Positions 17,133 through 25,834 of a DNA stretch of 46,170 nucleotides are shown here, one piece after another; position 1 is the first letter of the stretch; every line of letters begins with the position of its first letter. Source of the stretch: Ruminococcus sp. (GTDB lineage Bacteria; Bacillota; Clostridia; Oscillospirales; Ruminococcaceae); the NCBI GenBank assembly GCA_031262225.1, contig JAISIC010000025.1:1-46170 (forward strand). Direction: 5' to 3'. The notes beneath the pieces were generated by a model. The model worked only from the letters and a program-made list of their open reading frames with translations, was not told where the DNA came from and did no database searches. The translations under genes and the position numbers were made by a program.

Positions 17133-17162
17133 TCGACAACATTTCCCATATAATGATATAAT
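17133..17162 (+). promoter_or_regulatory. Probable abrB promoter
   Basis: TCGACA (17133-17138) and TATAAT (17157-17162) are spaced by 18 bases, giving a leader of about 65 bases to the ATG. A second TATAAT at 17149-17154 lacks a good -35 box. Upstream, GTTGTA (17093-17098) and TACAAC (17110-17115) form an inverted repeat that could be an operator between abrB and spmA. Confidence 0.45.
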
Positions 17163-17235
17163 TCCATATAGATAGATATACCGCGACCCAAAAAAACAAA
17201 TTCGCGGAAATTTTTTTGAAAGAGCTGTGAAAGAA

Positions 17236-17472
17236 ATGAAAGCTACAGGAATCACCCGTAAGATCGATGAACTCGGAAGAATCGTTCTTCCCATGGAACT
17301 CCGCAAAAACATGAACATCGTTGAAAAAGACCCTCTCGAAATCTTTGTTGAAGGCGACAACATCATCCTTCGCAAATACAAATCTTCCTGCATTATCTGC
17401 GGAAACGATGAAAACTGCGTTGAATTTAAAGGCAAATGCATCTGTGCAGACTGCATAGCGGAACTCAGATAA
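17236..17472 (+). CDS. AbrB/SpoVT-family transition-state regulator
   Basis: A 78-residue DNA-binding protein. The swapped-hairpin AbrB domain (about 1-48) reads MKATGITRKIDELGRIVLP and so on, followed by a Cys-rich tail with CIICG and CICADC that may bind zinc, a common form in Clostridia. It probably governs post-exponential or sporulation genes. A GTG at 17227 is in frame, but the ATG at 17236 has AAAGAG about ten bases upstream and matches the usual N-terminus, so I chose it. A terminator follows immediately. Confidence 0.88.
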   Translation: MKATGITRKIDELGRIVLPMELRKNMNIVEKDPLEIFVEGDNIILRKYKSSCIICGNDENCVEFKGKCICADCIAELR

Positions 17473-17490
17473 CTACATATTTGTTTTCCC

Positions 17491-17517
17491 GGCGGACGTT
17501 AAATCGTCCGCCCTTTT
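17491..17517 (+). terminator. Intrinsic terminator after abrB
   Basis: GGCGGACG (17491-17498) pairs with CGTCCGCC (17505-17512) around a six-base loop and is followed by CTTTTAT. It isolates the monocistronic abrB from the capA-like gene downstream. Confidence 0.8.
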
Positions 17518-17583
17518 ATATTTATGTTTATGTAAATATATTCTATTTTTATGTTTTAATTTCCATGATATGACATTTTTCGC

Positions 17584-17611
17584 TTGATTAATATGGTAAA
17601 ATATGTATTAT
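17584..17611 (+). promoter_or_regulatory. Possible promoter of the CapA-like gene
   Basis: TTGATT (17584-17589) and TATTAT (17606-17611), spaced by 16 bases, would start transcription only about 15 bases before the ATG at 17633. It is a plausible but weak call in a very AT-rich spacer. Confidence 0.35.
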
Positions 17612-17632
17612 CTTGAATTTCGAGAGGTACAT

Positions 17633-18715
17633 ATGAAGGGAATTAAAATACTTTTACCGTTGGCTTTAATATCTGTACTGGTAATCGCCTTGACGGCACC
17701 GACAACAGTAAATGCAGATCTGCCGCCTGAAAATGCAGAAGAAAAAGCAACAGAAGTTATACAAACTGTAGAAACAGAAGTAATTATACAGACAGAGGCT
17801 GTAACAGAGCAAACGGAGGAGATACCGCCGGAAATACCGGAAGAAATGATACCTCTCCCCCCTGTAACCATCACCCTCTCTGCCGCAGGGGACTTCACCC
17901 TCGGCGGCGATATACAGTCGGGGGGTGATTGGCGTTTCGCCGCCGCCTATGAGGAACATGGTGCAGACTGGTTTTTGGCGAATGTCAAGGATATATTCGA
18001 AGCGGACGACCTTACCATCGTGAACCTTGAGGGTACTCTCACCACCGCAAACACCCGCAGGGCGAACAGAAGCTTTCTTTTTCGGGGTGACCCCGAATAT
18101 ATAGATATTCTCACGGCGGGGGATGTTGAGATTGTGAACGTCGCGAATAATCACCACAACGACCTCTTGTCGCAGGGTAAAGAAGATACCCTTGACACCG
18201 TGAAAAACGCCGGTATCGGTTATTTCGGCTATGATGATGAATACAGCACAGAGATAGAAGGGGTTACTTTCGGGTTTTTGGGCTTCACCGAATGGGATCA
18301 CACCGCCCTTGATATTACAGAGCGTATAAAAACGGCTAAAAATACATATGACATTGTCGTCGTGAGCTTCCATTGGGGGATTGAGCGGCAGTACACCCCG
18401 TCGGCAACACAGACTATCCTCGGTCATGCGGCGGTTGATGCGGGGGCAGATCTGGTTATCGGCTCTCACACCCACGTTCTGGGCGAGGTTGAAAATTATA
18501 ACGGTGTAAATATCGTTTACAGTCTGGGGAATTTTTGCTATGGGGGACACAGCAACCCCGCCGACAAGGATACAATGATATTCCAACAAGATTTTCTTAT
18601 CTACCCCGACGGTGTCTTTGAGATATCCGATTCAAGGGTTATTCCCTGCTCGATAAGTTCGGTGGATTACACTAACAATTACCAGCCGACACCCGAAAAT
18701 CAAACCTTATTTTAA
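17633..18715 (+). CDS. CapA-family metallophosphatase-like exported protein
   Basis: A 360-residue protein with a signal peptide (about 1-28, cleavage near VNA-DL) and a Thr/Glu/Pro-rich linker (about 29-80). The PGA_cap domain follows. Motifs: SAAGDFTLGGD, VNLEGTLT, NVANNHHND, SFHWGIERQY and IGSHTHVLGEVENYNG, with the His/Asn/Asp metal ligands of the calcineurin-like fold. CapA proteins take part in poly-gamma-glutamate capsule work in Bacillus; clostridial paralogues lack known roles, and no capB/capC is nearby. I chose the ATG at 17633 (GAGAGG at 17622-17627) over the upstream in-frame start because it gives a proper signal peptide. Confidence 0.85.
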   Translation: MKGIKILLPLALISVLVIALTAPTTVNADLPPENAEEKATEVIQTVETEVIIQTEAVTEQTEEIPPEIPEEMIPLPPVTITLSAAGDFTLGGDIQSGGDWRFAAAYEEHGADWFLANVKDIFEADDLTIVNLEGTLTTANTRRANRSFLFRGDPEYIDILTAGDVEIVNVANNHHNDLLSQGKEDTLDTVKNAGIGYFGYDDEYSTEIEGVTFGFLGFTEWDHTALDITERIKTAKNTYDIVVVSFHWGIERQYTPSATQTILGHAAVDAGADLVIGSHTHVLGEVENYNGVNIVYSLGNFCYGGHSNPADKDTMIFQQDFLIYPDGVFEISDSRVIPCSISSVDYTNNYQPTPENQTLF

Positions 18716-18752
18716 GACAGAGTTAAATTTTCGTTAAATAAATTATGAATAC

Positions 18753-18781
18753 TTGACAATCTGACGCAAATAATGTACAAT
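18753..18781 (+). promoter_or_regulatory. Sigma-A-type promoter of pfkA
   Basis: TTGACA (18753-18758) and TACAAT (18776-18781) are spaced by 17 bases. The predicted leader to the pfkA ATG at 18854 is about 65 bases. It probably drives pfkA and the following FolT-like and GH94 genes. Confidence 0.7.
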
Positions 18782-18853
18782 AATAGCGATAATTAATTGT
18801 ATTGTCTATTTTAATGGCATTATTTTCCGTATAACATGATTGGATGGATAAAA

Positions 18854-19828
18854 ATGGATAGAATCGGAGTCTTAACAAGCGGCGGCGACGCACCGGGCAT
18901 GAACGCCTGCATACGTGCCGTAACGAGAGCCGCAATATCAAAGGGATATGAAGTAGTCGGCTTCGTAAAAGGATATCAGGGACTGTTATATAACAAATAC
19001 AGATCGCTCACTGCAAGAGATGTATCGGACATAATCCACACCGGCGGAACGATACTGGGCAGTGACAGATGTCTTGAGTTCAAAGAGTGGGATAATGTCG
19101 GTAAGGGTAAGCAAAACTGTGACGAGCTTCTGCTCAAAGGGCTTGTTGTTATCGGCGGCGACGGCTCTTTCAAGGGTGCTCTTGACCTGACTAAAGCGGG
19201 GCTCCCCTGCATAGGCATTCCCGGAACAATCGACAACGACATAGGCTGTACCGATTACACCATCGGTTACGACACGGCGATGAACACCGCGATGGATATG
19301 GCGGATAAGCTCCGCGACACCATCCAGTCCCACGATCGCTGTGCGGTTGTTGAGGTTATGGGCAACAAAGCCGGTTGGATAGCACTGAATGTGGGTACAG
19401 CGGTCGGAGCAATGGCGATAATCACCATGGAATGCGATCACACCCTTGAAGAGATAGCCGGCAAGATGAAAGCAATGAATGCTACCGGCAAACATCACTT
19501 CATGGTTATCGTTTCCGAAGGCGTTGCAAAGATACAGAAAACAACGGTTTTTGAGATTGCCGACCGACTTCAGGCGGCAACCGGGGTTGAAACGCGTGCA
19601 ACTGTCTTCGGTCATGTACTTCGCGGCGGCAACCCGACACTCCGCGACAGAGTTTCCGCAACACAGATGGGATATCATGCCGTGAACCTCCTCGATGACG
19701 GCATCAGCAAACGTGTTGTCGGCGAACGCGGCGGATTTGTGGTTGACTATGACATTGAAGAAGCTCTCAAAATGACGAAGGATTTTGACATGAACCTTTA
19801 TAAGATTGCAAACGATATAAGCCTTTAA
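18854..19828 (+). CDS. pfkA: ATP-dependent 6-phosphofructokinase
   Basis: Phosphorylates fructose-6-phosphate in glycolysis. The 324-residue length and motifs are typical: LTSGGDAPGMNA, GGDGSFKGA, PGTIDNDI with the catalytic Asp, GYDTAMNTAMD, EVMGNKAGWIAL and GHVLRGGNPTLRD. Gly in GGDGS and in IPGTIDND, where pyrophosphate-dependent enzymes carry Asp and Lys, indicates ATP as phosphate donor. The ATG at 18854 gives the usual MDRIGVLTSGGD start; an in-frame ATG 18 bases upstream is less likely. The FolT-like gene follows after eight bases. Confidence 0.95.
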   Translation: MDRIGVLTSGGDAPGMNACIRAVTRAAISKGYEVVGFVKGYQGLLYNKYRSLTARDVSDIIHTGGTILGSDRCLEFKEWDNVGKGKQNCDELLLKGLVVIGGDGSFKGALDLTKAGLPCIGIPGTIDNDIGCTDYTIGYDTAMNTAMDMADKLRDTIQSHDRCAVVEVMGNKAGWIALNVGTAVGAMAIITMECDHTLEEIAGKMKAMNATGKHHFMVIVSEGVAKIQKTTVFEIADRLQAATGVETRATVFGHVLRGGNPTLRDRVSATQMGYHAVNLLDDGISKRVVGERGGFVVDYDIEEALKMTKDFDMNLYKIANDISL

Positions 19829-19836
19829 GAAGAAGT

Positions 19837-20412
19837 ATGGAACAAAGAACAGAAAAATCAAAATCTATTGACATGAAAAAATATTTCACCTTCAAATTCG
19901 ACATACAAAACCTTGTGACGCTTGGTATGCTCCTTGCGACGTTTATTGTCCTTGATTACCTGACGATAAAGGTCGGCACGGGGATGAAATTTAACCTTGC
20001 GTTTATAGCGGTCGCTATTGCCGGTGCTTTATACGGTCCGCTCCCGACGGCTTTAATGTGCGTTGCGGGCGATATCTTAGTATGTATTTTAGGCGGAGAT
20101 GCTCCGCTCTGGCAGCTCACCGTAACCGCCGCTTTGACAGGGCTTATATACGGGTTTTTCCTATATGGGCGGACAGGGAAAAATCTTGCCCTGTTTTCGA
20201 TATTTGCACGAATAGCGGACAGTATAATTATAACTATCGGTCTTAATACTTTAATCCTCATGTCGGTCGGATTTTTATCGCCGACACTGCCCGCGTTTAT
20301 CTCAAGACTTACAAAAGCACTCATAGAGATTCCCGTTTACAGCTTGGTTTTAGCGGTACTGCTTCCGCAGATCATACTGCTTCACCACAAGATATATGAC
20401 AAATCTCGTTAA
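19837..20412 (+). CDS. ECF transporter S component, folate (FolT)-like
   Basis: A 191-residue membrane protein with about six hydrophobic segments. It shows the S-component pattern: FNLAFIAVAIAGALYGP in the helix 2 region, GDILVCILGG, LTVTAALTGLIYGFFLYG, and a basic-terminated C-terminus. This best matches the folate-family S component, although related families are not excluded. It has no ATPase or T subunit alongside. The EcfA1-A2-T cassette at 6914-9446 is the likely shared motor, as in group II ECF systems. It is cotranscribed with pfkA upstream. Confidence 0.65.
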   Translation: MEQRTEKSKSIDMKKYFTFKFDIQNLVTLGMLLATFIVLDYLTIKVGTGMKFNLAFIAVAIAGALYGPLPTALMCVAGDILVCILGGDAPLWQLTVTAALTGLIYGFFLYGRTGKNLALFSIFARIADSIIITIGLNTLILMSVGFLSPTLPAFISRLTKALIEIPVYSLVLAVLLPQIILLHHKIYDKSR

Positions 20413-20445
20413 ATATCGCTGATTATAATTTTCGGAGGAAGTTAC

Positions 20446-22878
20446 ATGAAATTCGGTTTCTTTGATGATGCCAACAGAGAATATGTGATTAATAACCCCA
20501 AGACCCCTTATCCGTGGATCAACTATCTGGGCACACAGGCGTTCTTCTCGCTCATCTCCAATACAGCAGGCGGTTACAGCTTCTATAAAGATGCACGTCT
20601 TGCAAGAATCACGCGTTATCGCTATAACAATGCTCCCGTGGATGTCGGCGGCAGGTATTTTTATATCAAGGACGGAGACACCGTCTGGAACCCCGGCTGG
20701 TCGCCCGTGAAGACAGAGCTTGACAGCTATGTTTGCCGTCACGGCATGGGATATACCGCCATTGAGGGTGTTAAAAACGGTCTCAAAGCAAATGTAACCT
20801 TCTTCGTTCCCGAAAATTATAACGGCGAGATTCAACTCGTGAAGCTCACAAACGAAACCGACAAGCCGAAAACCTTCAAACTCTGGTCGTTTTTAGAGTG
20901 GGGTCTTTGGGATGCTCATGATGACTCGGTAAACTTTCAAAGAAATTACAACACCGGCGAAGTTGAGATTGAAAATTCGATAATCTTCCATAAAACAGAG
21001 TATAAAGAACGCCGCAACCACTTCGCGTTCTATTCCGTAAATGACTCCATCGACGGATATGACACCGACCGCGAGACATTCATGGGGCTTTATAACGGCT
21101 TTCATAACCCGCAGACGGTTTTTGAGGGCAAGCCCCGAAACTCCGTTGCAGACGGCTGGTCGCCTGTCGCTTCGCACTATAAGGAAATCACCCTTGCACC
21201 GGGCGAAACAAAGTCGCTTGTTTATATCTTGGGCTATGTCGAAAACCCGCAGGAACAGAAGTTTAACGCTGATGGCAGTATGAACAAATCCCGTGCCTAT
21301 GATATGATTTCAAAGTACGACACAGCGGCAAAGGCAGAGGCGGCACTCGCTTCCCTTGCTGCAACTTGGGACAAGCTTCTTTCTAAATATACTATTGATT
21401 CTTCCGACGATAACCTCAACCGCATGGTCAACATCTGGAACCAGTATCAATGCATGGTGACCTTCAACCTCTCCCGCTCCGCTTCCTATTTTGAATCGGG
21501 CATCGGCCGCGGCATGGGTTTCAGGGACTCTAACCAAGACCTTTTGGGTTTTGTACACCAAATCCCCGAACGTGCAAGAGAACGTATCTTAGATATCGCG
21601 GCAACACAGCTTGAAGACGGCGGAAACTATCACCAATATCAACCTCTCACCAAAAAGGGTAATAATGAGGCGGGCACGAACTTCAATGATGATCCGCTCT
21701 GGATGATACTCTCAACCGCCGCTTACATCAAGGAAACGGGCGATATCGGAATCCTTGACGACAATGTGCCCTATAACAATGACGAAAAGCTTGCAAAGCC
21801 GCTCCTTGACCACCTTAAGAGAAGTTTCTATCATGTTGTGGAGAATGTCGGACCTCACGGGCTTCCGCTTATCGGGCGTGCCGACTGGAACGACTGCTTA
21901 AACCTCAACTGCTTCTCAAATACCCCGGGGCAGAGCTTCCAGATTACCACTTCAAAAGACGGCAAGGTTGCCGAGTCGGTGATGATCGCCGGTATGTTCA
22001 CCTCAATCGGTCCCGAATATGTGAAGCTTTGTAGAATTAAGGGGCAGGATGCAGAGGCTGATAAGGCACAGCGTGAAATCGACAAGATGAGAGCCGCGAT
22101 TATGAAGGACGGCTATGACGGCGAGTGGTTCCTTCGCGCTTATGACGACAACGGCAAAAAAGTCGGTTCTAAAGAAAACGAAGAGGGCAAAATCTTCATC
22201 GAGCCGCAGGGTTGGTGCGTTATGTCGGGGCTCGGCTCCGAAACAGGCGACGACATCAAGACCCTTGATTCGGTTAAGAAATACCTTGATACGAAATATG
22301 GGCTGGTACTCAACAACCCTGCATTCACCAAGTACTATATAGAATACGGCGAGATTTCAACCTACCCTGCCGGCTATAAAGAAAACGCAGGTATATTCTG
22401 CCATAATAATGCATGGATTATCTGTGCGGAAGCGGCAGTCGGCAGAGGCGACCTGGCTTTTGAGTACTACTCAAAGATTGCCCCTGCATATCTTGAAAGT
22501 ATCTCCGATATCCACCGCACCGAGCCATATGTATATGCCCAGATGGTAGCTGGCAAGGATGCGAAAAGGCACGGCGAAGCGAAAAACTCGTGGCTCACAG
22601 GCACAGCGGCTTGGAACTTCGTTGCGATTTCACAGTATATTTTAGGCATAATCCCCGACTATGACGGTTTGAAGATAGACCCGGCTATTCCTAAGGATTG
22701 GGATGGCTACAGTGTTTCAAGGACATTCAGGGACGCGATTTATAACATCAAAATCGAAAATCCGAATCACGTTTCAAAGGGTGTTGCTAAAGTAACTGTT
22801 GACGGCAAGGATATTCAAGGTAATGTCATACCTTCGATAGGCAGCGGAACACATGAAGTTGTTGTAACAATGGGCTAA
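20446..22878 (+). CDS. Cellobiose phosphorylase, glycoside hydrolase family 94
   Basis: Splits cellobiose with phosphate into glucose-1-phosphate and glucose in the cytoplasm, saving ATP in cellulose-degrading anaerobes. The 810-residue length and features match GH94 cellobiose phosphorylase. The N-terminus is [19 protein letters not shown]. The beta-sandwich domain runs about 1-290. An (alpha/alpha)6 barrel follows, with the general acid Asp in [12 protein letters not shown], the phosphate-pocket region GTAAWNF, and a C-terminal beta domain. There is no signal peptide. The start has GGAGGAAG upstream. Placement after pfkA suits feeding of glycolysis. It ends at a bidirectional terminator facing the MalT-type gene. 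Confidence 0.9.
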   Translation: MKFGFFDDANREYVINNPKTPYPWINYLGTQAFFSLISNTAGGYSFYKDARLARITRYRYNNAPVDVGGRYFYIKDGDTVWNPGWSPVKTELDSYVCRHGMGYTAIEGVKNGLKANVTFFVPENYNGEIQLVKLTNETDKPKTFKLWSFLEWGLWDAHDDSVNFQRNYNTGEVEIENSIIFHKTEYKERRNHFAFYSVNDSIDGYDTDRETFMGLYNGFHNPQTVFEGKPRNSVADGWSPVASHYKEITLAPGETKSLVYILGYVENPQEQKFNADGSMNKSRAYDMISKYDTAAKAEAALASLAATWDKLLSKYTIDSSDDNLNRMVNIWNQYQCMVTFNLSRSASYFESGIGRGMGFRDSNQDLLGFVHQIPERARERILDIAATQLEDGGNYHQYQPLTKKGNNEAGTNFNDDPLWMILSTAAYIKETGDIGILDDNVPYNNDEKLAKPLLDHLKRSFYHVVENVGPHGLPLIGRADWNDCLNLNCFSNTPGQSFQITTSKDGKVAESVMIAGMFTSIGPEYVKLCRIKGQDAEADKAQREIDKMRAAIMKDGYDGEWFLRAYDDNGKKVGSKENEEGKIFIEPQGWCVMSGLGSETGDDIKTLDSVKKYLDTKYGLVLNNPAFTKYYIEYGEISTYPAGYKENAGIFCHNNAWIICAEAAVGRGDLAFEYYSKIAPAYLESISDIHRTEPYVYAQMVAGKDAKRHGEAKNSWLTGTAAWNFVAISQYILGIIPDYDGLKIDPAIPKDWDGYSVSRTFRDAIYNIKIENPNHVSKGVAKVTVDGKDIQGNVIPSIGSGTHEVVVTMG

Positions 22879-22881
22879 TAA

Positions 22882-22918
22882 AAAGGCAGGTACCGAGTTT
22901 TCACGGTACCTGCTTTTT
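22882..22918. terminator. Bidirectional terminator between GH94 and the MalT-type gene
   Basis: A ten-base perfect stem, GCAGGTACCG (22886-22895) with CGGTACCTGC (22904-22913), encloses an eight-base loop. It is flanked by AAAAG upstream and TTTTT downstream, so it should work for both convergent transcripts. Confidence 0.88.
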
Positions 22919-22928
22919 ACGACAAATT

Positions 22929-25478
22929 TTATATTATCCCTAATTCTCTGGCTCTCAAAACTGCATCAAGGGCATCATTCACACCTAATTTTTTATACGC
23001 AAAGTATAGATGTGTTTTCACTGTCGATAGGCTCAGACCTGTAAGAGCACAGATTTCAGCAGTATGATTGCCCTTTGAGAGCAACATAATAACATCTTTT
23101 TGGCGGCGTGAAAGTTTTATATCGCTGCTCTTTTTATCGCTTTTCGGGCGAAGATAGTTCGGGTAAGACCTTGCTTGTGCGTGGGCAGCCATCAAAACTT
23201 CGTTTACATATATTCGTGTAAGTTTGCCTTTATAATCAGGAGAACTTACCTTCGTCTGCACACGCTTTAGTATCGGTTCGATCGCTGTTCCCTCGTCTGC
23301 AATAAGTGTTGAATATTCATATTCAACAAGGATTTCAAGGGCGGCAAAAAGGAAACTTTCAGCCCCCTTTTTATCCCTTCTTGCAGAGTATAATACTGCC
23401 AAAAGAAGTAACGCTTCTGCCTTGTCTATAGGGCGATTGAGGTTTTCCCCGTAATCTGACAGAAGTCTTAAGAGCCTTTCTGCTTCATCAAAACGCCCTG
23501 TCAGTATAAACACGCGTGCTGTTGTAAAATGCTGATAAAGGCGAAAGAGTTCTATTCTTTCTATTTCAACGACGAAATATTCATCGAGCCAGGCTGCCGC
23601 CGCCTCTTCATCTCCCAATAAAAGCTTCATCTTCGTTTTATAGGCTTTGAGATTCGGCAGGAAATCTTGCCCTTCGTTTTCTACAAGCTCTGTGAAACTG
23701 CTTAAGGCTGTCTTTTCCTGTGAGGCATAACCCTTCCCTAAATGTAAAAGAACAGCGTGCTTTAAGAAAGCTACACAGATTCTGCCGTCAATCTTGTGAA
23801 TAGGCTTAATCAGCGATTCCGATTCGGTTATCAGTGCCAGTGCATCGGTAAACTGTCCGCGTTCATAGGCAAATGTTGCGGAGAAAAGCGGCTGCAAATA
23901 CTCCCATTCCGCACCGAGCAGGGGTGCAAATGTCTTCTGCAAGCCTTTCATCCAGTTTGGATCAAGGGCAAATTCGTTATAATCGACGTTACTGCGGGTT
24001 ACAAACGGCAAACCGTGGGTATAGCTTGCGATGCTTGTAGCAAGTCCCTCCGGTGTGTAGCCTTTCAAAAGGATTCTGAAAAATCCGTAAATCTGTTCTT
24101 TTTGTTTCATGGTTTTTCTGTAATCAACAGAAAACGCCATAATCGAAAATTCCACAAATTCATTCCCGGCTTTTGCAATGGCAGGGAGTTTTTTAATAAT
24201 ACTGTCCATATGTAGAGCAAATTTTTCATATCGCCCGGTAAGATAATAAAACCACGCCGCCAAAACATGAAGCACAGGCATTTCGCGATAGGCTTTTTCG
24301 GGAAAATCATCATTGAAAAACCCACGTAAAAAGTCGGCATAATCGGCAACCCCGCCGCGGCGGTTTTTAAAAAGAAATAAAAGCAGATATGCGTCAATCG
24401 ACTTCCAGTCGCCCGAATGTATCATATACCGCAAAGCACGTGTATAGTCACCCTGTGCTTTATAGTATTCGGCTGCCTTTTTATAAAGTTCCGAAGAATT
24501 TTTGTTATCACGCAGTTTTCGGCGTAAAAAGTCTTGAAAAATGTGGTGATAGCGGTAAAGGTCATCGTGAATACAGCTTATAAATGAGTTTGTTCGCGAG
24601 AGGACCTCCAAAACATCGGCAGAGTCGTTTCGGTCAGTCATGATTTTTGCAAGGTCGGATGAAAATTCATCTAAAACAGCTGTGTCAAGGCAAAATTTTC
24701 GTAAATCGGGCGTCCAGAGCCCCCAAATCTGTGATTCAAAATAGCCCGAAAAATCAAAGCTGTTAAGGTCTTCGCTGTTCTTTATGCCGCTGTGGGCAAC
24801 AGCATTTACACCCATTACCCAACCCTCGGTCATATCAAAAACCATTCTGCGCTGCTTGTCAGTCAGGTCCTGTCCGAGTATCTTAAAATAGGAACTGATT
24901 TCATCTTCGGAAAAGCGTAAATATTCAGAGCCGATTAGGTTTTTATGTGTAACGAGCGGCAGAAACTCTGCGGGCGGTGCAAAGCGTGATATGAAAACAA
25001 CGGTGAAATTAGCAGGCAGGCGTTTTATGATAAAGGGAATTGCCTTAAAAATTTCGTTATTTTTAATCAGATGCAAATCATCCAAAACAAGGACAAACGG
25101 TGTATCGTCAGGGTGCATTTCGTTAATGAGTGCTATTGTTTGCTCAACGGGGGAAGCCGAAAAACCCGGATTATTGAGAATTGAAAGCATTCCTTCGTTT
25201 TGCGGCTGTTTTGAAAAAAGCCCGAGGGATAGCTGCTTAAAAAAAACGGACGGCACCGAATCATATTTATCAAGCCCGATCCAGATTGTGTCGCGTGCCT
25301 TGCTTTCTATCCAAAGCAGAGCAGAAACGGTCTTCCCGCTCCCCGCCGGAGCACACACGTATATGAAACGGCTCTCCGCCGCTTTGTCATAAACAGGAAT
25401 GAGTGCCGTGCGAGGCATTACATTCTCCGGAAGGGAGGCAAGGGTGAATTTATCCGACAAAAAAGTTGTATCGGTCAT
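22929..25478 (-). CDS. MalT/LuxR-type STAND transcriptional activator
   Basis: An 849-residue regulator. The N-terminal NTPase domain has Walker A APAGSGKT (residues 43-50) and Walker B FVLVLDDLHLI. Winged-helix and TPR-like helical repeats make up the middle (about 300-760). The C-terminal LuxR-type helix-turn-helix is LSRRQKDVIMLLSKGNHTAEI...LSLSTVKTHLYFAYKKLGV. Such proteins oligomerise on ATP and an inducer to activate promoters, as MalT does with maltotriose. The inducer is unknown here. It is divergent from galE and the Pel-type locus. Three MalT-box-like nonamers fill the spacer, making that locus the prime regulatory target, with likely autoregulation. Confidence 0.88.
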   Translation of the reverse strand: MTDTTFLSDKFTLASLPENVMPRTALIPVYDKAAESRFIYVCAPAGSGKTVSALLWIESKARDTIWIGLDKYDSVPSVFFKQLSLGLFSKQPQNEGMLSILNNPGFSASPVEQTIALINEMHPDDTPFVLVLDDLHLIKNNEIFKAIPFIIKRLPANFTVVFISRFAPPAEFLPLVTHKNLIGSEYLRFSEDEISSYFKILGQDLTDKQRRMVFDMTEGWVMGVNAVAHSGIKNSEDLNSFDFSGYFESQIWGLWTPDLRKFCLDTAVLDEFSSDLAKIMTDRNDSADVLEVLSRTNSFISCIHDDLYRYHHIFQDFLRRKLRDNKNSSELYKKAAEYYKAQGDYTRALRYMIHSGDWKSIDAYLLLFLFKNRRGGVADYADFLRGFFNDDFPEKAYREMPVLHVLAAWFYYLTGRYEKFALHMDSIIKKLPAIAKAGNEFVEFSIMAFSVDYRKTMKQKEQIYGFFRILLKGYTPEGLATSIASYTHGLPFVTRSNVDYNEFALDPNWMKGLQKTFAPLLGAEWEYLQPLFSATFAYERGQFTDALALITESESLIKPIHKIDGRICVAFLKHAVLLHLGKGYASQEKTALSSFTELVENEGQDFLPNLKAYKTKMKLLLGDEEAAAAWLDEYFVVEIERIELFRLYQHFTTARVFILTGRFDEAERLLRLLSDYGENLNRPIDKAEALLLLAVLYSARRDKKGAESFLFAALEILVEYEYSTLIADEGTAIEPILKRVQTKVSSPDYKGKLTRIYVNEVLMAAHAQARSYPNYLRPKSDKKSSDIKLSRRQKDVIMLLSKGNHTAEICALTGLSLSTVKTHLYFAYKKLGVNDALDAVLRARELGII

Positions 25479-25506
25479 AAAACCTCTTTTTTCATGCTTT
25501 TATTAG

Positions 25507-25535
25507 ATTATAAATCAAAATCAATGTTTTGTCAA
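25507..25535 (-). promoter_or_regulatory. Promoter of the MalT-type regulator
   Basis: On the minus strand, TTGACA (25535-25530) and TATAAT (25512-25507) are spaced by 17 bases, a perfect consensus match. It lies about 25 bases above the regulator's ATG. The first nonamer copy is 15 bases upstream of the -35 box. Confidence 0.7.
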
Positions 25536-25550
25536 TGATATGCCACAAAT

Positions 25551-25559
25551 AGTATGAGG
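25551..25559 (-). repeat. CCTCATACT box, copy 1
   Basis: On the plus strand it reads AGTATGAGG. With the preceding T it matches seven of ten positions of the MalT box GGGGA(T/G)GAGG, including ATGAGG in full. It is inverted relative to copies 2 and 3 and lies 54 bases from copy 2. It is placed upstream of the regulator's own promoter. Confidence 0.6.
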
Positions 25560-25604
25560 ATTTTCACATTTTAACCGCGATGCACTTGGCGAAAAGCCGG
25601 GCAA

Positions 25605-25613
25605 CCTCATACT
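25605..25613 (+). repeat. CCTCATACT box, copy 2
   Basis: Exact nonamer in the same orientation as copy 3. The spacing is 54 bases from copy 1 and 53 from copy 3, about five helical turns, which would put all three on one face of the DNA. Confidence 0.6.
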
Positions 25614-25657
25614 TCCGCAAAAACTGCATGATTTTGGGCATAAACAAATTTACAAAA

Positions 25658-25666
25658 CCTCATACT
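25658..25666 (+). repeat. CCTCATACT box, copy 3
   Basis: Exact nonamer lying seven bases upstream of the -35 box of the first galE promoter, the position expected for a class II-type activator such as MalT. Confidence 0.6.
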
Positions 25667-25673
25667 GCCCGAA

Positions 25674-25702
25674 TTGACAACATTTTAAAAGAATGATATT
25701 AT
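25674..25702 (+). promoter_or_regulatory. galE promoter P1
   Basis: TTGACA (25674-25679) and TATTAT (25697-25702) are spaced by 17 bases. A transcript from here would carry a leader of about 125 bases containing the 25751-25773 hairpin. The third nonamer box abuts it. Confidence 0.6.
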
Positions 25703-25777
25703 TATATAGGTGATTTTGCGAACATTTAATTTGTGCTTTTTACGACACACCTGAAGATTGCACTTTTCTTCAGCAGG

Positions 25778-25806
25778 TTGACAATTTATATATTTTATGC
25801 TATGAT
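25778..25806 (+). promoter_or_regulatory. galE promoter P2
   Basis: TTGACA (25778-25783) and TATGAT (25801-25806) are spaced by 17 bases. It gives a leader of only about 20 bases before the galE ATG, with AGGTGA as ribosome binding site. No nonamer is attached, so it may give basal expression. Confidence 0.6.
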
Positions 25807-25834
25807 AAACATATATTTTTATGATAGGTGAATT

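Larger units (their letters stand above)
25479..25834. promoter_or_regulatory. Divergent regulatory region between the MalT-type gene and galE
   Basis: A 356-base non-coding region. It holds one minus-strand promoter (25507-25535), two plus-strand promoters (25674-25702 and 25778-25806), three copies of the nonamer CCTCATACT at about 53-base intervals, and a seven-base-pair hairpin (25751-25773) between the two plus-strand promoters. I see no riboswitch consensus and no coding potential. Confidence 0.75.

Noticed and set aside
17666-18589. 307-codon open frame on the minus strand opposite the CapA-like gene
   Set aside because: It lies wholly antisense to a gene with clear CapA motifs, has no ribosome binding site I could see, and its Cys/Tyr/Arg-rich translation looks like a shadow of third-position bias.
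18986-19861. 291-codon open frame on the minus strand opposite pfkA
   Set aside because: It is antisense to a complete pfkA, its translation is rich in His, Cys and Val without any recognisable domain, and it starts inside the following gene without a promoter.
25751-25773. Hairpin before galE as an intrinsic terminator
   Set aside because: The stem is short and no T-tract follows; a promoter -35 box begins almost at once.
25703-25834. Possible cyclic-di-GMP (GEMM) riboswitch in the galE leader
   Set aside because: None of the conserved GEMM core sequence is present in the leader. Only a simple seven-base-pair stem is seen.
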